DNA from: Congeria kusceri
Lineage: Eukaryota > Mollusca > Bivalvia > Myida > Dreissenidae
Assembly (NCBI GenBank): GCA_027627225.1
Contig: CM051034.1
Coordinates: 50,476,081-50,540,080 of the forward strand
Reading direction: 5' to 3'
DNA length: 64,000 bases
This document shows positions 24,632-35,951 of this stretch, piece by piece. The notes under the pieces were generated by a model. The model ran no database searches. It was not told where the DNA came from and saw nothing but the letters and a program-made list of their open reading frames with translations. Made by a program: the position numbers and the translations under genes. Within the stretch, counting starts at the first letter, position 1; each line of letters opens with the position of its first letter.

Positions 24632-27292
24632 GTATGTTAACCTTACATATTTTAGAATGCTATTTCACGATACATCTCGTCAGTTTTCAAATTGTATTTT
24701 CCTATCTACTTTAACTACTACATAACAACCACAACCACAACCGCTACCACCATCGTAGAACATACTGTAGTACAATAGATTTGATTCCAGTGAACACAAT
24801 TTACCGTTATACACGCTATAGAGATCATTGTTCTTAAAGATTCCATCAATATATAATAGTGTCTGGAACAGATGAACAGTTCAATTGAAAAAAAGAAGAA
24901 AAAGAAAGAGCCTTCTTTTTAAAGTTCTTTCTATATTATGAAATACCGTGGAGATGTCACCTTACAACAGGCATTATTATTACTGTAGTGTTTTTCTCAC
25001 CTGTGCACGAGGCGATTATGAGTGACCTATTGTGGCAACCGGCCGTCGTCGGTCGTCAACAATCTACTCCAAATATCATCTAAAACACCTCGGTGGATCT
25101 TAACTAATAACAAACATAACCTCCATTTTAGACACTGAGTTATTTTAATATTTGTTACGTTTTTCGCTTATGTCGACTTTACATGATCCTGTAGATTTCA
25201 GATATGGTATTCAGTATGAGGATAAGAGTATGTTAGACAAGAACAATATCTCTGTCTAGGATTTGATTCATTTATGGCCCTTTTGGACAAAGATAATGTC
25301 TAAGTTGAGTTTGCTTATTAGGTTCCCTTATCCTGAAAGCAACTGAACATGTAGTATTGCGACGTTTCTGAGATCATTAATTACAATCATTCATTTTTGG
25401 AACTTAGGTGTGCTACCTAGGACCTCTTATACCCTCTTGTACGCTGTTGTTATAACTGGTTTGTTCAATACCCATTTTGTTGTTAATATTAAATAACATA
25501 TTTATTGTTTATTGATCCTTTGTCGATATCGCATTTATAACGAGAAAAACACGCACGAACTGATATTTTTTACATTAAACACCATTACATGTTATCTAGA
25601 ATATAACAGGTTACTATTATACAAAAATAAAATCTGACATCAAGATAACAGTTCAGCCCTAGAAATGATGAACACTATCAGTCTGTCCAGAAAGTGACAT
25701 CAAGATAACAGTTCAGCCCAAGAAATGATGAACACTATCAGTCTGTCCAGAAAGTGACATCAAGATAACAGTTCAGCCCTATAAATGATGAACACTATCA
25801 GTCTGTCCAGAAACAGTACTAGTGTTATCGCGTTGTCATAATTATGAACCTTTTATCCAAATATGCACGGTGTACATTAAAACCATTTATTATAAACCTG
25901 TTTAAAATCTTAACCAAATACATGCTTTATCAATCGGTGAAATACATGTCGACAGAACAAAATCCCGTATTATGCTACTCGCTATTTTTCCGATCCCGTA
26001 TTACCATACTAGCTGGACTACTTTTTTAATGACGTCATCATAGAGTTATGTAAACATACTAATTTTTTGTTCTCGGTCGCTAAACTAAAGCATTACTTTA
26101 AATGCGGACACCAAATTGAATGTCAGCTACAATGTCTCAGAAATTTACGATCGACAACTGAGTTTTAAACCGGCAACAGCACATGACTGTTTAACTTCTG
26201 ACCTGGAACACGACCACTACGAACGCCGCCATTTATGATTTAACCCTCACAAATCCCTAAAATTCTCAATCGTTCCGTCGCAGCGTTTCTATCAAAAACC
26301 ACTTTGCCAAGTCCCCAACACAGAAACAAACGAGACTTCGCATAACAGAAAATGACGGCCTTTTATTAATTGCGATCAATCCAGAAAAGTTAAGAGTTGA
26401 TACACATGCCATGTTTTTGTTCCACATCCTGTTTCATGTTTGTTTACATGATGACGTCATTTATATTATTCTTACGCATCCTACACAATCAAAATACGGC
26501 GTACCATTTTAGTTATTATTGTAGTTTTTAAACAAATAACACACGGGATGTGCACATTTTCAGTTTGTTGCGGTATATGATAAAAAGAATATTACCTTAG
26601 TCAATTCTTCCAAGAGAATAAGTCTTGTGGCTTGCGTTATTTAGTATCACACTCGAGGCACCGCCTTTGGTGTGATACGTCATCACACAAGCCATTCGAC
26701 TAATACATACTCTGGGAATAATTGACTAGCATATTATTCCGTATGTATTCGCTTGTATATAAGTAAAGTAAATTTACTCCACAATGCTGCATGAGCTCAC
26801 GGTGATGGCATTGTGCTGGATTAGGTCAGGTTGTTGAGTTCAAAATGGCAACTTTATCACGAATTTATACGTGAATTTATACAATGTGTAAGTATATAAC
26901 CCATATTTTGTAATGTGTTACGTGTAAAAATAAATTTTATTTATGTTTTCAGCTTCCAGACTATTTCAGTAATTAGATAACTTAAGTTGAAGACACGGGA
27001 GTGTACTGACGTTATTGTTCAAATGGCTATTCTTTATTTAAATCGGATTTATTTGTTGTGTTTTGAAGAAATCATACCGCGTTTTATGTTCTATGTTGTT
27101 AAAAAATAATTTATCTTCCCGTTTATAATGTTTCCTTCTGACTTATATCCTTGATATTATTAAATATACGAGTCGTACGTTATTGGTTATAATGTAAACA
27201 ATTTAACATGTATTTAATAACATAAAATCATAGATATTCATATTGTTTGTTTGAATGTCTTAATTAGTTTTTATCTATTTAGTTGCTTGCAG
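24632..27292 (+). other. P1 intron 2
   Basis: This long intron contains a degraded bivalve repeat at about 25,000-25,110 (GGCCGTCGTCGGTCGTCAAC, also at 57,845), the tripled 60-bp unit at 25,636 and AT-rich sequence matched in P5. No other exon fits the phase 1 entry before 27,293. Confidence 0.5.
25636..25813. repeat. 60-bp unit, three tandem copies
   Basis: A 60-bp unit beginning GACATCAAGATAACAGTTCA occurs three times with two or three substitutions. The corresponding P5 intron (about 58,400-58,458) has a single diverged copy, so the amplification is specific to the P1 locus. Confidence 0.9.
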
Positions 27293-27315
27293 AGCTAGGA
27301 CTAAACTCTATGTAG
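27293..27315 (+). CDS. P1 exon 3: terminal codons
   Basis: The acceptor TTGCTTGCAG is followed by a phase 1 continuation: the G left by exon 2 completes GAG, and the frame reads ELGLNSM then TAG. In P5 the homologous exon (59,093-59,115) reads ELGLNYV and stops at the identical position. Phase match and conserved stop in both copies support this tiny exon, which would make the P1 protein about 324 residues. A possible ATTAAA polyadenylation signal lies about 80 bp downstream. Transcript evidence is needed because an exon this short could be coincidental. Confidence 0.5.
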
Positions 27316-28464
27316 GTTGTGAACAGTACAACTGTAGTTGTGAGGCTTATTTGCCTTATACTCTAAGCATTGTTGTTACATTCTCAGAACTGTTAAAGGG
27401 GTATTAAAACATTGAATGTCGTCCTGTAAAATCATAAAATGGTATTCGTTTACTTTTGTTCAAACTAACCACGGCCTGAAATTTTCGTCTTTGCCATTAT
27501 TGCCCTCTTGTTCCTTTTGACCGTATCGTAATAATAATTTGCAGTTATCATACTTGAAACTGATATGCGATGACGAATCTCTTTGTTTGTATCTACATGT
27601 AAATATAATACGCTCTATTGAATTAAAAAAAAAATCATTATTTCACATTTTCTGACTATTAAAAACAATTCAGAAACATGGTTTAGTAGTTTTACTGCTT
27701 CATTGCGTAAAATGATTTTACCGAAAATAAATACATTTAAGCAATTTGTTTAAGATTAAACAACAAAAAGTCAGTATCTTACTCAAAAGAGGACGAGTTA
27801 ATGAGGGTTTCCTTCTATAATATATCATGTGAAAAAACATTTAGAAGATATCTTTAGTCGGCTATGGCATTGTTTTTCAGGTCCCTGGAAGTCGAAATAA
27901 AACAAACATAAACAAAACATATTAAAGGCACCCTCGTTTTCGTCTGTATGTAAATTATATGTACACAGTCTAATTTATTTCTGATCGAAGTACAATGTTT
28001 ATCATTTGTTTAATTAAAATGCATAAACGTAAACTAAGAAGTTTTGCGATGCGATTTAAATACAATCTTCATAGATCTACGTTATAGGGCAGACAACTGC
28101 TAACGGATCTGCGAGTATGTAATAAAAAATGACATCTATGCCTTTATATTAGAGTTTCAAACAACGAAAAAAGGTCCGAAATAAATAATGTATTAGCAAA
28201 TACATTAGTACACCAATTTTGCGTAAGAAAACAGTTTAATCCTACAAGTTAAATAAACAAGCACGTTGGAAATTATATTGAAAAACGACATTCTTATGAA
28301 TCTATAGGACAGCTACATTTAAAATGTAATATCATTGAAAAAGTTTGTGTCACACTCGATATATTACTCAGAAAACACTATTCTGTTCTGGCGAACGTTC
28401 GTTTCTTGTAATCGGAAATTATTCAAATAGAATTGGTTTAATTCTACGACTATTCCATGCTTAT

Positions 28465-28760
28465 GCAATACAATGTTATGAGGTAGTTTTTATTTGCATT
28501 TACATGTATTAATCCTGGTCTAAGTGCAAGTTTCGGCATACCGTTAAATTGGTTTAACAATCACCCCATATGGTTTGCGGTGACCACAGTTTTAATCATA
28601 TATGTGTTCTGTGTTTGTGTTGTGTTGTTCTCATTGCGTTGTGTTGTATTAGTTATTGGCCACTTGCCTGAAATAAAGCACCCTAGGACTTATGGTATTA
28701 TAAAATGTTGGCTACTATTCGTCACTTTTATAACACTGAGTTCATGTATTACCCAAGATT
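28465..28760. repeat. Dispersed repeat family R, copy 1
   Basis: The block shares GGTTCGGCATACC-like and ACAGTTTTAATCATAT-like phrases with 60,300-60,590 (duplicate locus) and, more distantly, with 35,455-35,720 beside P2. Presence at the unrelated third site marks it as a mobile or dispersed repeat. The class is not identified. Confidence 0.5.
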
Positions 28761-29224
28761 TGAGAATATTATTTAATGAATTTGGCACATGTGTAAGATT
28801 CTGGCATCAGATATGACTATATCACAATTAATTATGGACATTTAATAGCAGTGTAAGTAGAACATAAATATATTAACTCAAATAATATGCATAACACAAC
28901 TTGAATAATTTCCAATCAGGGACTTCAATGCTCAAGAAGGTAATTTAACTAAATTTAAATATTTAGGCCTATATTTGGGCTTTATAAAATTACGAAAACG
29001 TAAAAAACTACATCTTTGTGCTATTTAAACAAAAAGGCATAACGTCAAAAAAAGGATAATACATCATGACGTCATTTTGACGTCAAACTGTAATATTAAA
29101 TTACTAGAAATGAGTGCACATACATAAAAACGCATGACGAATAGAGTGATAAAATAATAATAAAGGGATTATACTAATAAAAATTAATCCTCAAAATGCT
29201 AATAATATAAAACTATTTTTTATT

Positions 29225-29475
29225 GATAGCAATGATGAAATGTTGGTGATGTGAGTATAAAGATGGTATCGATGGTACTGATGATGATAATTATGTTATT
29301 GACGATGATGAAGATCGTGATTATGATGGTTGTGGTGATGATTGTAATGGTAATTAAACTGAGGATGTTGTTATGATAATGTTATGATGATGATTATAGT
29401 GGTGGTGATATTAAGTTGATGCTGATGATGATGATGATGGTGATGAGGATGTTGAACTAATTGACGAGGTTGAGG
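29225..29475. repeat. GAT/GTGATG-rich microsatellite
   Basis: Degenerate GATGAT and GGTGATGAT runs. The homologous tract in the P5 duplicate is at about 61,000-61,225 and differs in length and interruptions. Confidence 0.85.
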
Positions 29476-29574
29476 ATGATAGTACTTATGATAATGGCAG
29501 TGTTGCTTTTTTGTTTAAATGTAATAAGGGCGACATTTTGCTAGAGAGAAATATTATAAAAAGAAACATGATTT

Positions 29575-30078
29575 CTTGAAGGGACTTTGTCATCAAAAAA
29601 GGCCTCAAAGGGGCAATTTATAAAACAAATCTGAAATTTAGATATTAATACTGGCATATAATAACGGTTTAAACAGGGTAAATATAATGGAAAAAGAGTG
29701 TAGACATTCTGAGGTAAAAATAAATTTTTAATATGGGTTGTGTTTTTTTGGCCCTTTTCCTGTTTACATTTTGACGTCAGAATTGTGAGCATTTGGTATA
29801 AGCATATTTTACACACGACTCCTTTCCAAGCATGATAGCGCAGTAAAGCGCGGTCTACTTTCATGTGTTCGAATGGCTACTACGTCGTGAGTTCAATACC
29901 CGCTTGGGTTTTGAATTTTTTCAGACTTTTTTGCTTATTGGTTTTTATGAAATATCTAAGTGTGTATTATATATATATATATTTTTTTAATGCACATGTC
30001 TTAGTTAAGCGAGTTTTATCAAATAATAATTTATTTTGCAATAGGTTGCCAATGTTTCGATGACATAGTCCCTTTAAG
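29575..30078. mobile_element. 504-bp element with 20-bp inverted ends and tRNA-like core
   Basis: The left end is CTTGAAGGGACTTTGTCATC and the right end, reverse complemented, is CTTAAAGGGACTATGTCATC, a match of 18 of 20. The duplicate locus at about 61,330-61,380 lacks this block. Inside, about 29,830-29,905 is tRNA-like, with GATAGCGCAGTAAAGCGC as an A-box-like part and GAGTTCAATACCC as a B-box-like part. A related end (GATGACATAGTCCCTTTTAA) occurs alone at 57,449. It may be a DNA-transposon-derived element that captured a polymerase III promoter. Confidence 0.65.
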
Positions 30079-30185
30079 TATCAAATCATAACACATGCAC
30101 ATATTAGGAACTATTAAAGTGCTGTTTATAATTCTGAACAGTGTTCAATTCAAAATATAGAGCGAAATTTAATCATAATAGTAAA

Positions 30186-31511
30186 GTGACATAGAACTGC
30201 CTTACGATAACCACTTAAGGTTCGCCAAAATATTCGTGTTCTAATAAGCGTTTGCGAACAGATTCGTGGTACCACTGACTTATCATGATATTTATCTGCA
30301 TATTAAGATAGCGTTTGCGAATATTTTTCTGCAAGATATTTTATTATTATACTAAATGGCCTTTAAGTGCCCTAAACTGACATAAGATACATTTTCTTGG
30401 GGTTGCGAGGTCTTTCGAATTATCTTACTAACACGTATATTATCATGCTAATTATCTTACAACGCGAATCTTAACTAGTTAATATTCGCGGTATCACTTA
30501 ATTTGTGCTCAAAGTCTTCCGCATTATCTTACTAACACAAATATTATCATGATAATTATCTGACCACGCGAATCTTGACTAGATAGTATTCGTGTTACAG
30601 TCACTAAATTTTAATGTTTCGAAAATGTATTTGCAAACCAGTTCGTGTTGCCAGTTATCAAACGCGAATATTATCACGATAATTATCTTACAACGCAAAT
30701 ATTAGCACGTTAATATTCGCGATACCACTTAATTTTTATGTATCGCAAATGTATTCGCAAACCAGTTCGTGATGCCAGTAATCTAACCCAAATATAATCT
30801 CGATAATTATCGCAAATCTTAACACGTTAATATTCGCGATACCACTTAATTTGTGCGAGGTCTTCCGCATTATCTTACTAACACGAACATTATCATGTTA
30901 ATTATCTGACAACGAGAGTCTTAACTGGATAATATTCGTGTAATCGAGGTCTTCATTATCTTACAAACACGAACATTATCACGACAATTATCTTACAACG
31001 CAAATTTTAACTAGATTATATTCGTGTTGCCACTTAATTGGTGCGTGAGGTCGTTCGCATTATCTTACTAACGCGAATAGTATCCTGATAAATTTTATTC
31101 ACAAACCAATTCGTGTTGCCAATTATCTAACACAAATATTGTCATGATACTTATCTTACAACGCAAATCTTATCTAGTTAATATTCGCGATACTACTTAA
31201 TTTTCATGTATTGCAAATGTATTCGCAAACCAATTCGTGTTGCTAGTTATCTAACACGAATATTATCGTAATAATTATCTTACAACGCAAATTTTAACTA
31301 GTTAATATTTGTGATATCACATAAGTTTTTATTAATTGAAATTCTAATGTCAGTTCTGGGCAATATCAGGCCTGTTTTTCATTAAGCAAATAAATATCTT
31401 ACGCCGAAAAAATTCGCAAACGCTATTAAGATTTAAGATAAATAACACGATACGTAACTGGTAACACAAAAATGTTGACGAAGTAGTTATCGTAAGGCAA
31501 TTCTTTGCCAC
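30186..31511. mobile_element. 1.3-kb long-inverted-repeat element with internal tandem array
   Basis: The ends are inverted copies: the left begins GTGACATAGAACTGCC and the right, reverse complemented, begins GTGGCAAAGAATTGCC, both continuing TTACGATAAC. Similarity extends about 130-150 bp inward, with TAGCGTTTGCGAAT in both arms. The middle holds roughly ten degenerate units of about 110-130 bp with the phrases ATTATCTTACAACGC, TTCGCGATACCACTTAA and TTCGCAAACCA. The P5 duplicate lacks it: the uninterrupted site is near 61,450-61,460. Flanking ATAATAG on both sides may be the target duplication. No transposase frame is present. Confidence 0.75.
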
Positions 31512-31649
31512 CATATAATAGAACTAAAATGAGGACATTATCCAGTGTTATCTGCCCTTTTCGCATCGTTTGTAAAGGCCATAGTTCGTCGTGTGCAGAA
31601 ATAAGTGTTCTACTTTATTTTGAACGTCATAGAAGTAACATTTATTCCG

Positions 31650-31688
31650 ACAGAGGGTCATAGATTTTCTTCACTTGAAGAAGAGGAG
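31650..31688 (+). promoter_or_regulatory. P2 5' untranslated exon (3' end)
   Basis: CTTCACTTGAAGAAGAGGAG precedes the donor GTATGT and aligns with the leader exon ends of P1, P4 and P6. The duplicated flank at 61,600-61,629 has the same motif. Confidence 0.45.
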
Positions 31689-32610
31689 GTATGTATATGT
31701 GTAACTTCGTTTAATACTTATAGTAGAAGTAATTGAACGGTGAACACGTCAACAATATATTTTAAAATCGAAAGTAGACAAGCAAATCTTGCCCTTTGTG
31801 CTTATTAAAAAGTAAAATCTTACATTTTTTAAAGTCAGAAAAGCTCTTTTATTTTAAGTTGTCTATTATATTCATTTTGCAGCAATAAAACCAAAATAAA
31901 ATAATACACAAGGTGAAATAAGAGCAAATTATGAATGATGTAATCTTCTTTCATTTTGGCAGTAATGTGACATTTATTGTGGTCTAAACCGTATTATTAC
32001 CACTGTTTATTGACGGATACTGATATATATGTATACTCGGAGGATTTTCCTAATAAAGGAATCGGAAAATACTTTTTAATAATAATTTTATTTTTTAAGG
32101 GCACGACTTTGGGTACGACTTGGCTCTAAAGCCATAGAACTATTGGAGGTATAACAAATTGCTTATTGGGTTGTCTCCCCTATTTTTACGCGGTTATTTA
32201 AAGGTAAGATTGGGTTACATTAAGCTTAAATATATTCTATCTGTTTACATTATTATTGTTGTCGTAGTACGAAAGCTACGCAATACGCTATGCTTTTAAA
32301 AGTTTCGGAATGCTAACTCTATTCATATTGTTTATCTATGCATGTGATACCAGTGAAGGTGTTGTATTCCTTGTCACAGCTTTATGACCTGCGCCTTGCG
32401 CCCATAACCTTTTTTTTATGCATTTATTAAGAAAATGGTTTGCGTGGAATTTCAATGTTTTCGTGTCAATATTTAATGTTCTGCTAACCTGTACGTCCAC
32501 TTGAAATTAACCTAATTAACCCTAAAAATATACGTTCAAATTCTAGTACGTGAAAGTGAACGATTTTGATTATTATATCTATTTTCATATGATTCCGTTT
32601 CTTTTTTCAG

Positions 32611-33499
32611 CCGTTTCCGTTCAATAACGATGTCTTTCGACGTGTGTGGTCTTGCTTGAACGAACCTGTGTTTGGATTCTGTGAAAATTGTAGTATTCGA
32701 CTTGGCGAGAAATGCTTTGCAGTTCATCAAAAAGTATCTATATTTACTGACCATAATATATTCCCGTTGGTTAAATCAAACCAGACCGCAACTATCCCGG
32801 CACAGAGAGAAAATGACATTCACGAACAAAAGTGTTCTATTCATGAAACCGACACTCAATCGTTTTATTGTGCTAAGCACGGAACCACGCTTTGTGGACG
32901 CTGCATGCGAAACGATCACAGGCCATGCTTGGATGACATTATTGACCTTCACGATGTTAGGTTTGATGAACATCGGATGAATGAACTTATGAAAACACTG
33001 AAACAATTTGAAGAAGAAATTAACAAAATAGAAGTCCGTATTGCTAAAAACAACCAATCAAAGGATGAATATAAGGCAACATGTATGAAATTAAATTCGA
33101 GAATATTGCGCAAAGTTGCAAGCAAGACTTGATCAGCTAAGAGAAATAGCAGAAAAAAACACGCACGATAAACACAGTGAGAATGAAAACATTCTGCACA
33201 AGTTTGAATATAAATGCTTGGAAACCAAAAACCGCATTCAAAAAGAATGTGATTTTATTAAAGAATTGTCACAAAAAAAATCACGAGCGACGTTTATTTG
33301 TCCTTTCAAAATAATTGGGGAATGACGAAGATTAAATAAATGCAGTTATTCGACAGTCGAACTTGGAAAACATTTTAAAATACACCTTTGTAGAGAAAAC
33401 AATAATTGAACGTACCAAAACGACTTCACTGACATTGGCACGATTCAAGAGGAATGTGACGGAAGTGAAGAATTTGTTGAAGACAAAACTAATAAAGAG
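32611..33499 (+). pseudogene. P2 exon 1: broken B-box/coiled-coil exon
   Basis: The acceptor TTTTTTCAG lies at 32,602-32,610 and ATG at 32,630. After MSFDVCGL one base is missing in what should be the C11 codon, so the frame breaks. The downstream frame then reads LNEPVFGFCENCSIRLGEKC, the B-box1 remainder, and the B-box2 ligands are preserved. A second frameshift occurs at about 33,090-33,115, inside the coiled coil, and a third in the A-rich run near 33,276-33,284. The donor GTAAAC follows AATAAAGAG in phase 0. P2 is closest to P3 and P4, sharing DDIIDLHDVRFDEHR-type sequence. The breaks are clear, so this copy is not expected to make the full protein, although assembly error in A-runs could explain one of them. 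Confidence 0.8.
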
Positions 33500-34170
33500 G
33501 TAAACAGTATTGTATATTACAAGTAGCCCTCATTACAAACGAGATTACCAAAGTCAACAATGCTCGATCTAATAGTTTTCTTTTCTATTATATTTCGAAA
33601 CTGCTTTCTCGGCAGTTGCTAATTTTCTTATACTTAACGTTTATCTCCGACATCAAGACTGTGTCGGCTTTGCTTCTGGTGTTATACACATGTAGTCCAT
33701 CTCGTACGCTTACATACATTGCCTTATTTCCTCTAGCTCAAAACTGAATAACATTAATCAAAGCAGAGGTGTTTAAACTGTATCTACACGAACACGTGCG
33801 CTGTTTAACAAGGGCATTGGTGTCAAATCAAAATGTAAACTTTGAAACAAAGCCGAATACATCTGACCTAACTGATGGTATGACTCATACCGAAATATAT
33901 ACTGAACAAAAAAACGTTCGCTATGTGTGAATGTGGATAATGGTTTAATGTTTGAAGAGATTTGACTGAAATCTTGTGTTTGTTGTATACGTTTGTCTTA
34001 TTAATATACTGGAATTAACTGGTCGATTTTACAATAACCCCATGTATTTATGTGTGTATATCTCTTACGTAACCGTGACAATTAGGCATGCGCTGTACGA
34101 ACGTTCCTTAATTGGTACAGTATATTTCACAGTCTTTCAGCTCAATGCTTTGTCACACTGATATTACCAG
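33500..34170 (+). other. P2 intron 1
   Basis: Intron between the B-box exon and the RING exon. I see no additional exon and no mobile element with definable ends. Confidence 0.5.
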
Positions 34171-34337
34171 GTCACTCCAGAGGAAATAAACGGACCATGT
34201 CCTATTTGGAAGGAAAAATATACCCAACCTAAGAAGCTTGTTTGTAGTCACATCTTATGTACGGAGTGCATCGACATATCGCTGTTGATAAAAAATAGTT
34301 GCCCCTACGTATGGACGAGCTTGTGGGATCATCAAAG
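34171..34337 (+). pseudogene. P2 exon 2: degraded RING finger
   Basis: Bounded by the acceptor ATATTACCAG and donor GTGTAC. It reads VTPEEINGPCPIW, then KLVCSHILCTECID and a final SCP segment. The C-x-H-x2-C-x2-C core of a RING is intact, but the second cysteine is W, and an extra base near 34,307 shifts the frame at the last CxxC. Ignoring that base, the 3' end reads ACGIIKG, resembling the sequence that follows the RING in DTX3/DTX3L-type ligases. The exon is 167 nt, one more than the 166-nt P3 exon. It enters in phase 0; the P3 exon leaves in phase 1. Confidence 0.7.
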
Positions 34338-34571
34338 GTGTACACAGCTGCTGCGTATGCTACAAGGCTTTAAATTACCCTTTGGTAATACATATTTGTT
34401 GTGAAAACATTGAATGTTAATCGAAATAATGCAAACAGTCCCACGTGTACTTTTTTGTGCGAATATTTACATGTTATATATAACCGTTACCTATATTTTG
34501 ATGAGTTTGCTGCATTGCATTTATTTAGTGAAGCTTTTATTCATCAAGAGCATATTTTCGACTAATTTTAG

Positions 34572-34679
34572 GTGATCAGCCTCCTGGCGACTGTGTCGAG
34601 AGTTAATGGGTACTGCCATGGATACGAAACCTTTGGCAAAATAAGCATTATATACGAGTTTTCGAGTGGACTGCAATCG
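34572..34679 (+). pseudogene. P2 exon 3: Deltex C-terminal domain, part a
   Basis: Follows the acceptor AATTTTAG and ends before GTACTT. A phase 1 entry gives GDQPPGDCVES and then a frameshift; the next frame reads HGYETFGKISIIYEFSSG. The QPPG motif and GYETFG-x-I-x-I-x-YEF pattern are hallmarks of the first half of the DTC domain. The 108-nt length is one off the expected phase, consistent with the visible break. Confidence 0.75.
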
Positions 34680-34964
34680 GTACTTGTTATCAGTAATGTA
34701 AAGCAACGTTCAACATGAGTGTGCGTATACATTGTCAAAGGTAATTTAACGAGACAAACTCTGGTATACTACAAATAACTCGGTGCAGTTCATATTGATA
34801 TACATTGTTGGAGAAATTTAAGTTTAAATTATCAATGTTGTATTTGTTATGAATTATTTGATTTAAATTATGAAAACACATTCGCGTGCATTCAGAAGCA
34901 AACGTATTGATTTCTGTGTAAATACAAATAAGGTTATATGCTCGCATTCAATTAATATTTCTAG

Positions 34965-35178
34965 GAAAATCATCCGTCTCCTGGTAAACCATACGAAGGG
35001 ATACATCGAAGAGCTTTAATCCCTAACAACACGCAAGGACAAAAAATTAGCAGAATGCTTGAAGTTGCCTTTCAAAGGAAGCTGGTGTTCACCATTGGAA
35101 CCTCGCGCACGACAGGTCAAGAAGGAGTTATAACGTGGAACGATATCCACCATAATCTGATTACAGACCATATTCGCA
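34965..35178 (+). pseudogene. P2 exon 4: Deltex C-terminal domain, part b
   Basis: Follows the acceptor AATATTTCTAG and is open throughout. It reads ENHPSPGKPYEGIHRALIP, then LEVAFQRKLVFTIGTS and VITWNDIHHN. The HPxPGKPY, FTIGTS and WNDIHH motifs are diagnostic of the DTC fold, which in Deltex ligases binds ADP-ribose/NAD and cooperates with the RING. Donor is the GTAAGG at 35,179. This is the best preserved DTC exon in the window and makes the Deltex assignment secure even though the copy as a whole is broken. Confidence 0.85.
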
Positions 35179-35454
35179 GTAAGGTTTAAAAGCAGTAATT
35201 AAACTCAACGTGTTAAGAAGATGCATAAAGCATACATCAGACATAATGATCATCCAATCATAGTACTGTATTTAGTTTACTACATATATGTAAAATGATG
35301 TCTATTGTTCATATGAAAAGTTTTATGTAATATACGAATATAAAATTGAACTCTAAATTTACATGTTAATGTCATGGAATAAATATTTATGCAATCGATT
35401 ACATATATGTTTAAATCTGTAAAGATACATTACATCTTCCCTTCGAAACGAATT

Positions 35455-35720
35455 TTATTCTGGGCTACGTGTAAGGTTCGGCATGCCTTTGAACCGGTTT
35501 AAACCGCAATGCATTGCATTGACCTTTCCTAGGCTGTAACTACAGTTTAATCATGTTTATTTTTTGTGTTGTGTTAAATTTATAAAAATGTATACAATTA
35601 GTCACTTGCCTCAAATAAAGGACTAGCGCATAGTAATATAGGTTTCTGTCCTGTTGGTGTTTCTGGAGTTTCATTATTCCTATATTTATAAATTTCACTG
35701 AGCCTTTAATTGTTCGGAAA
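35455..35720. repeat. Dispersed repeat family R, copy 2 (P2 intron 4)
   Basis: It shares GGTTCGGCATGCC, CACTTGCCTCAAATAAAG and GTTTCTGTCCTGTTGG-like segments with the blocks at 28,465 and 60,300. It lies inside the intron between the last two DTC exons. Confidence 0.45.
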
Positions 35721-35829
35721 TATGCGCATGCAAACTTTCCACTGGTCACATTATTTACTACATTGCGTGAATATTTATTAACATACTTGATGTTATTCAC
35801 ACATTAATCCATGTTATATTTCACTTCTA

Positions 35830-35951
35830 GATTGGGTTATCCCGACCCAACATATCTAGACAGAGTGACTGATGAGTTGAAAGCTAAGGGAGTAACGCTG
35901 GATGACGTTGACACAACAGATGAACTGGAAGGAACCTTGTCATCTGACTGA
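35830..35951 (+). pseudogene. P2 exon 5: Deltex C-terminal domain, end
   Basis: Follows the acceptor CACTTCTAG. After one carried base the frame reads LGYPDPTYLDRVTDELKAKG, continues for about 20 acidic residues and stops at TGA (35,949-35,951). GYPDPxYLxxVxxELKAKG is the conserved C-terminus of DTX3/DTX3L-like DTC domains. The splice phase from exon 4 does not fit exactly, another sign of decay. Confidence 0.8.

Larger units (their letters stand above)
27316..29574. other. P1 3' flank with dispersed repeat and microsatellite
   Basis: No gene. It matches 59,116-61,320. A dispersed repeat lies at about 28,465-28,760, containing CCTGGTCTAAGTGCAAGTTT and GGCATACCGTTAAATTGG; relatives occur at 35,455-35,720 and 60,300-60,590. 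A GAT-rich microsatellite lies at about 29,225-29,470. Confidence 0.55.
22165..32133. repeat. Segmental duplication, copy around P1
   Basis: From the leader intron of P1 to the flank just upstream of P2, this block matches 53,115-61,812 in the same orientation, including all P1/P5 exons, intron sequence, the GAT-rich microsatellite and the 3' flank. Blocks private to this copy are the MITE at 24,248, the element at 29,575, the element at 30,186 and the tripled 60-bp unit at 25,636. A stretch of about 235 bp near 31,795-32,030 is also absent from the other copy. Confidence 0.85.

Noticed and set aside
28580..28816. Small hydrophobic protein frame and its duplicate at 60,301-60,600
   Set aside because: It lies in dispersed repeat family R and is not conserved as protein between the two copies.
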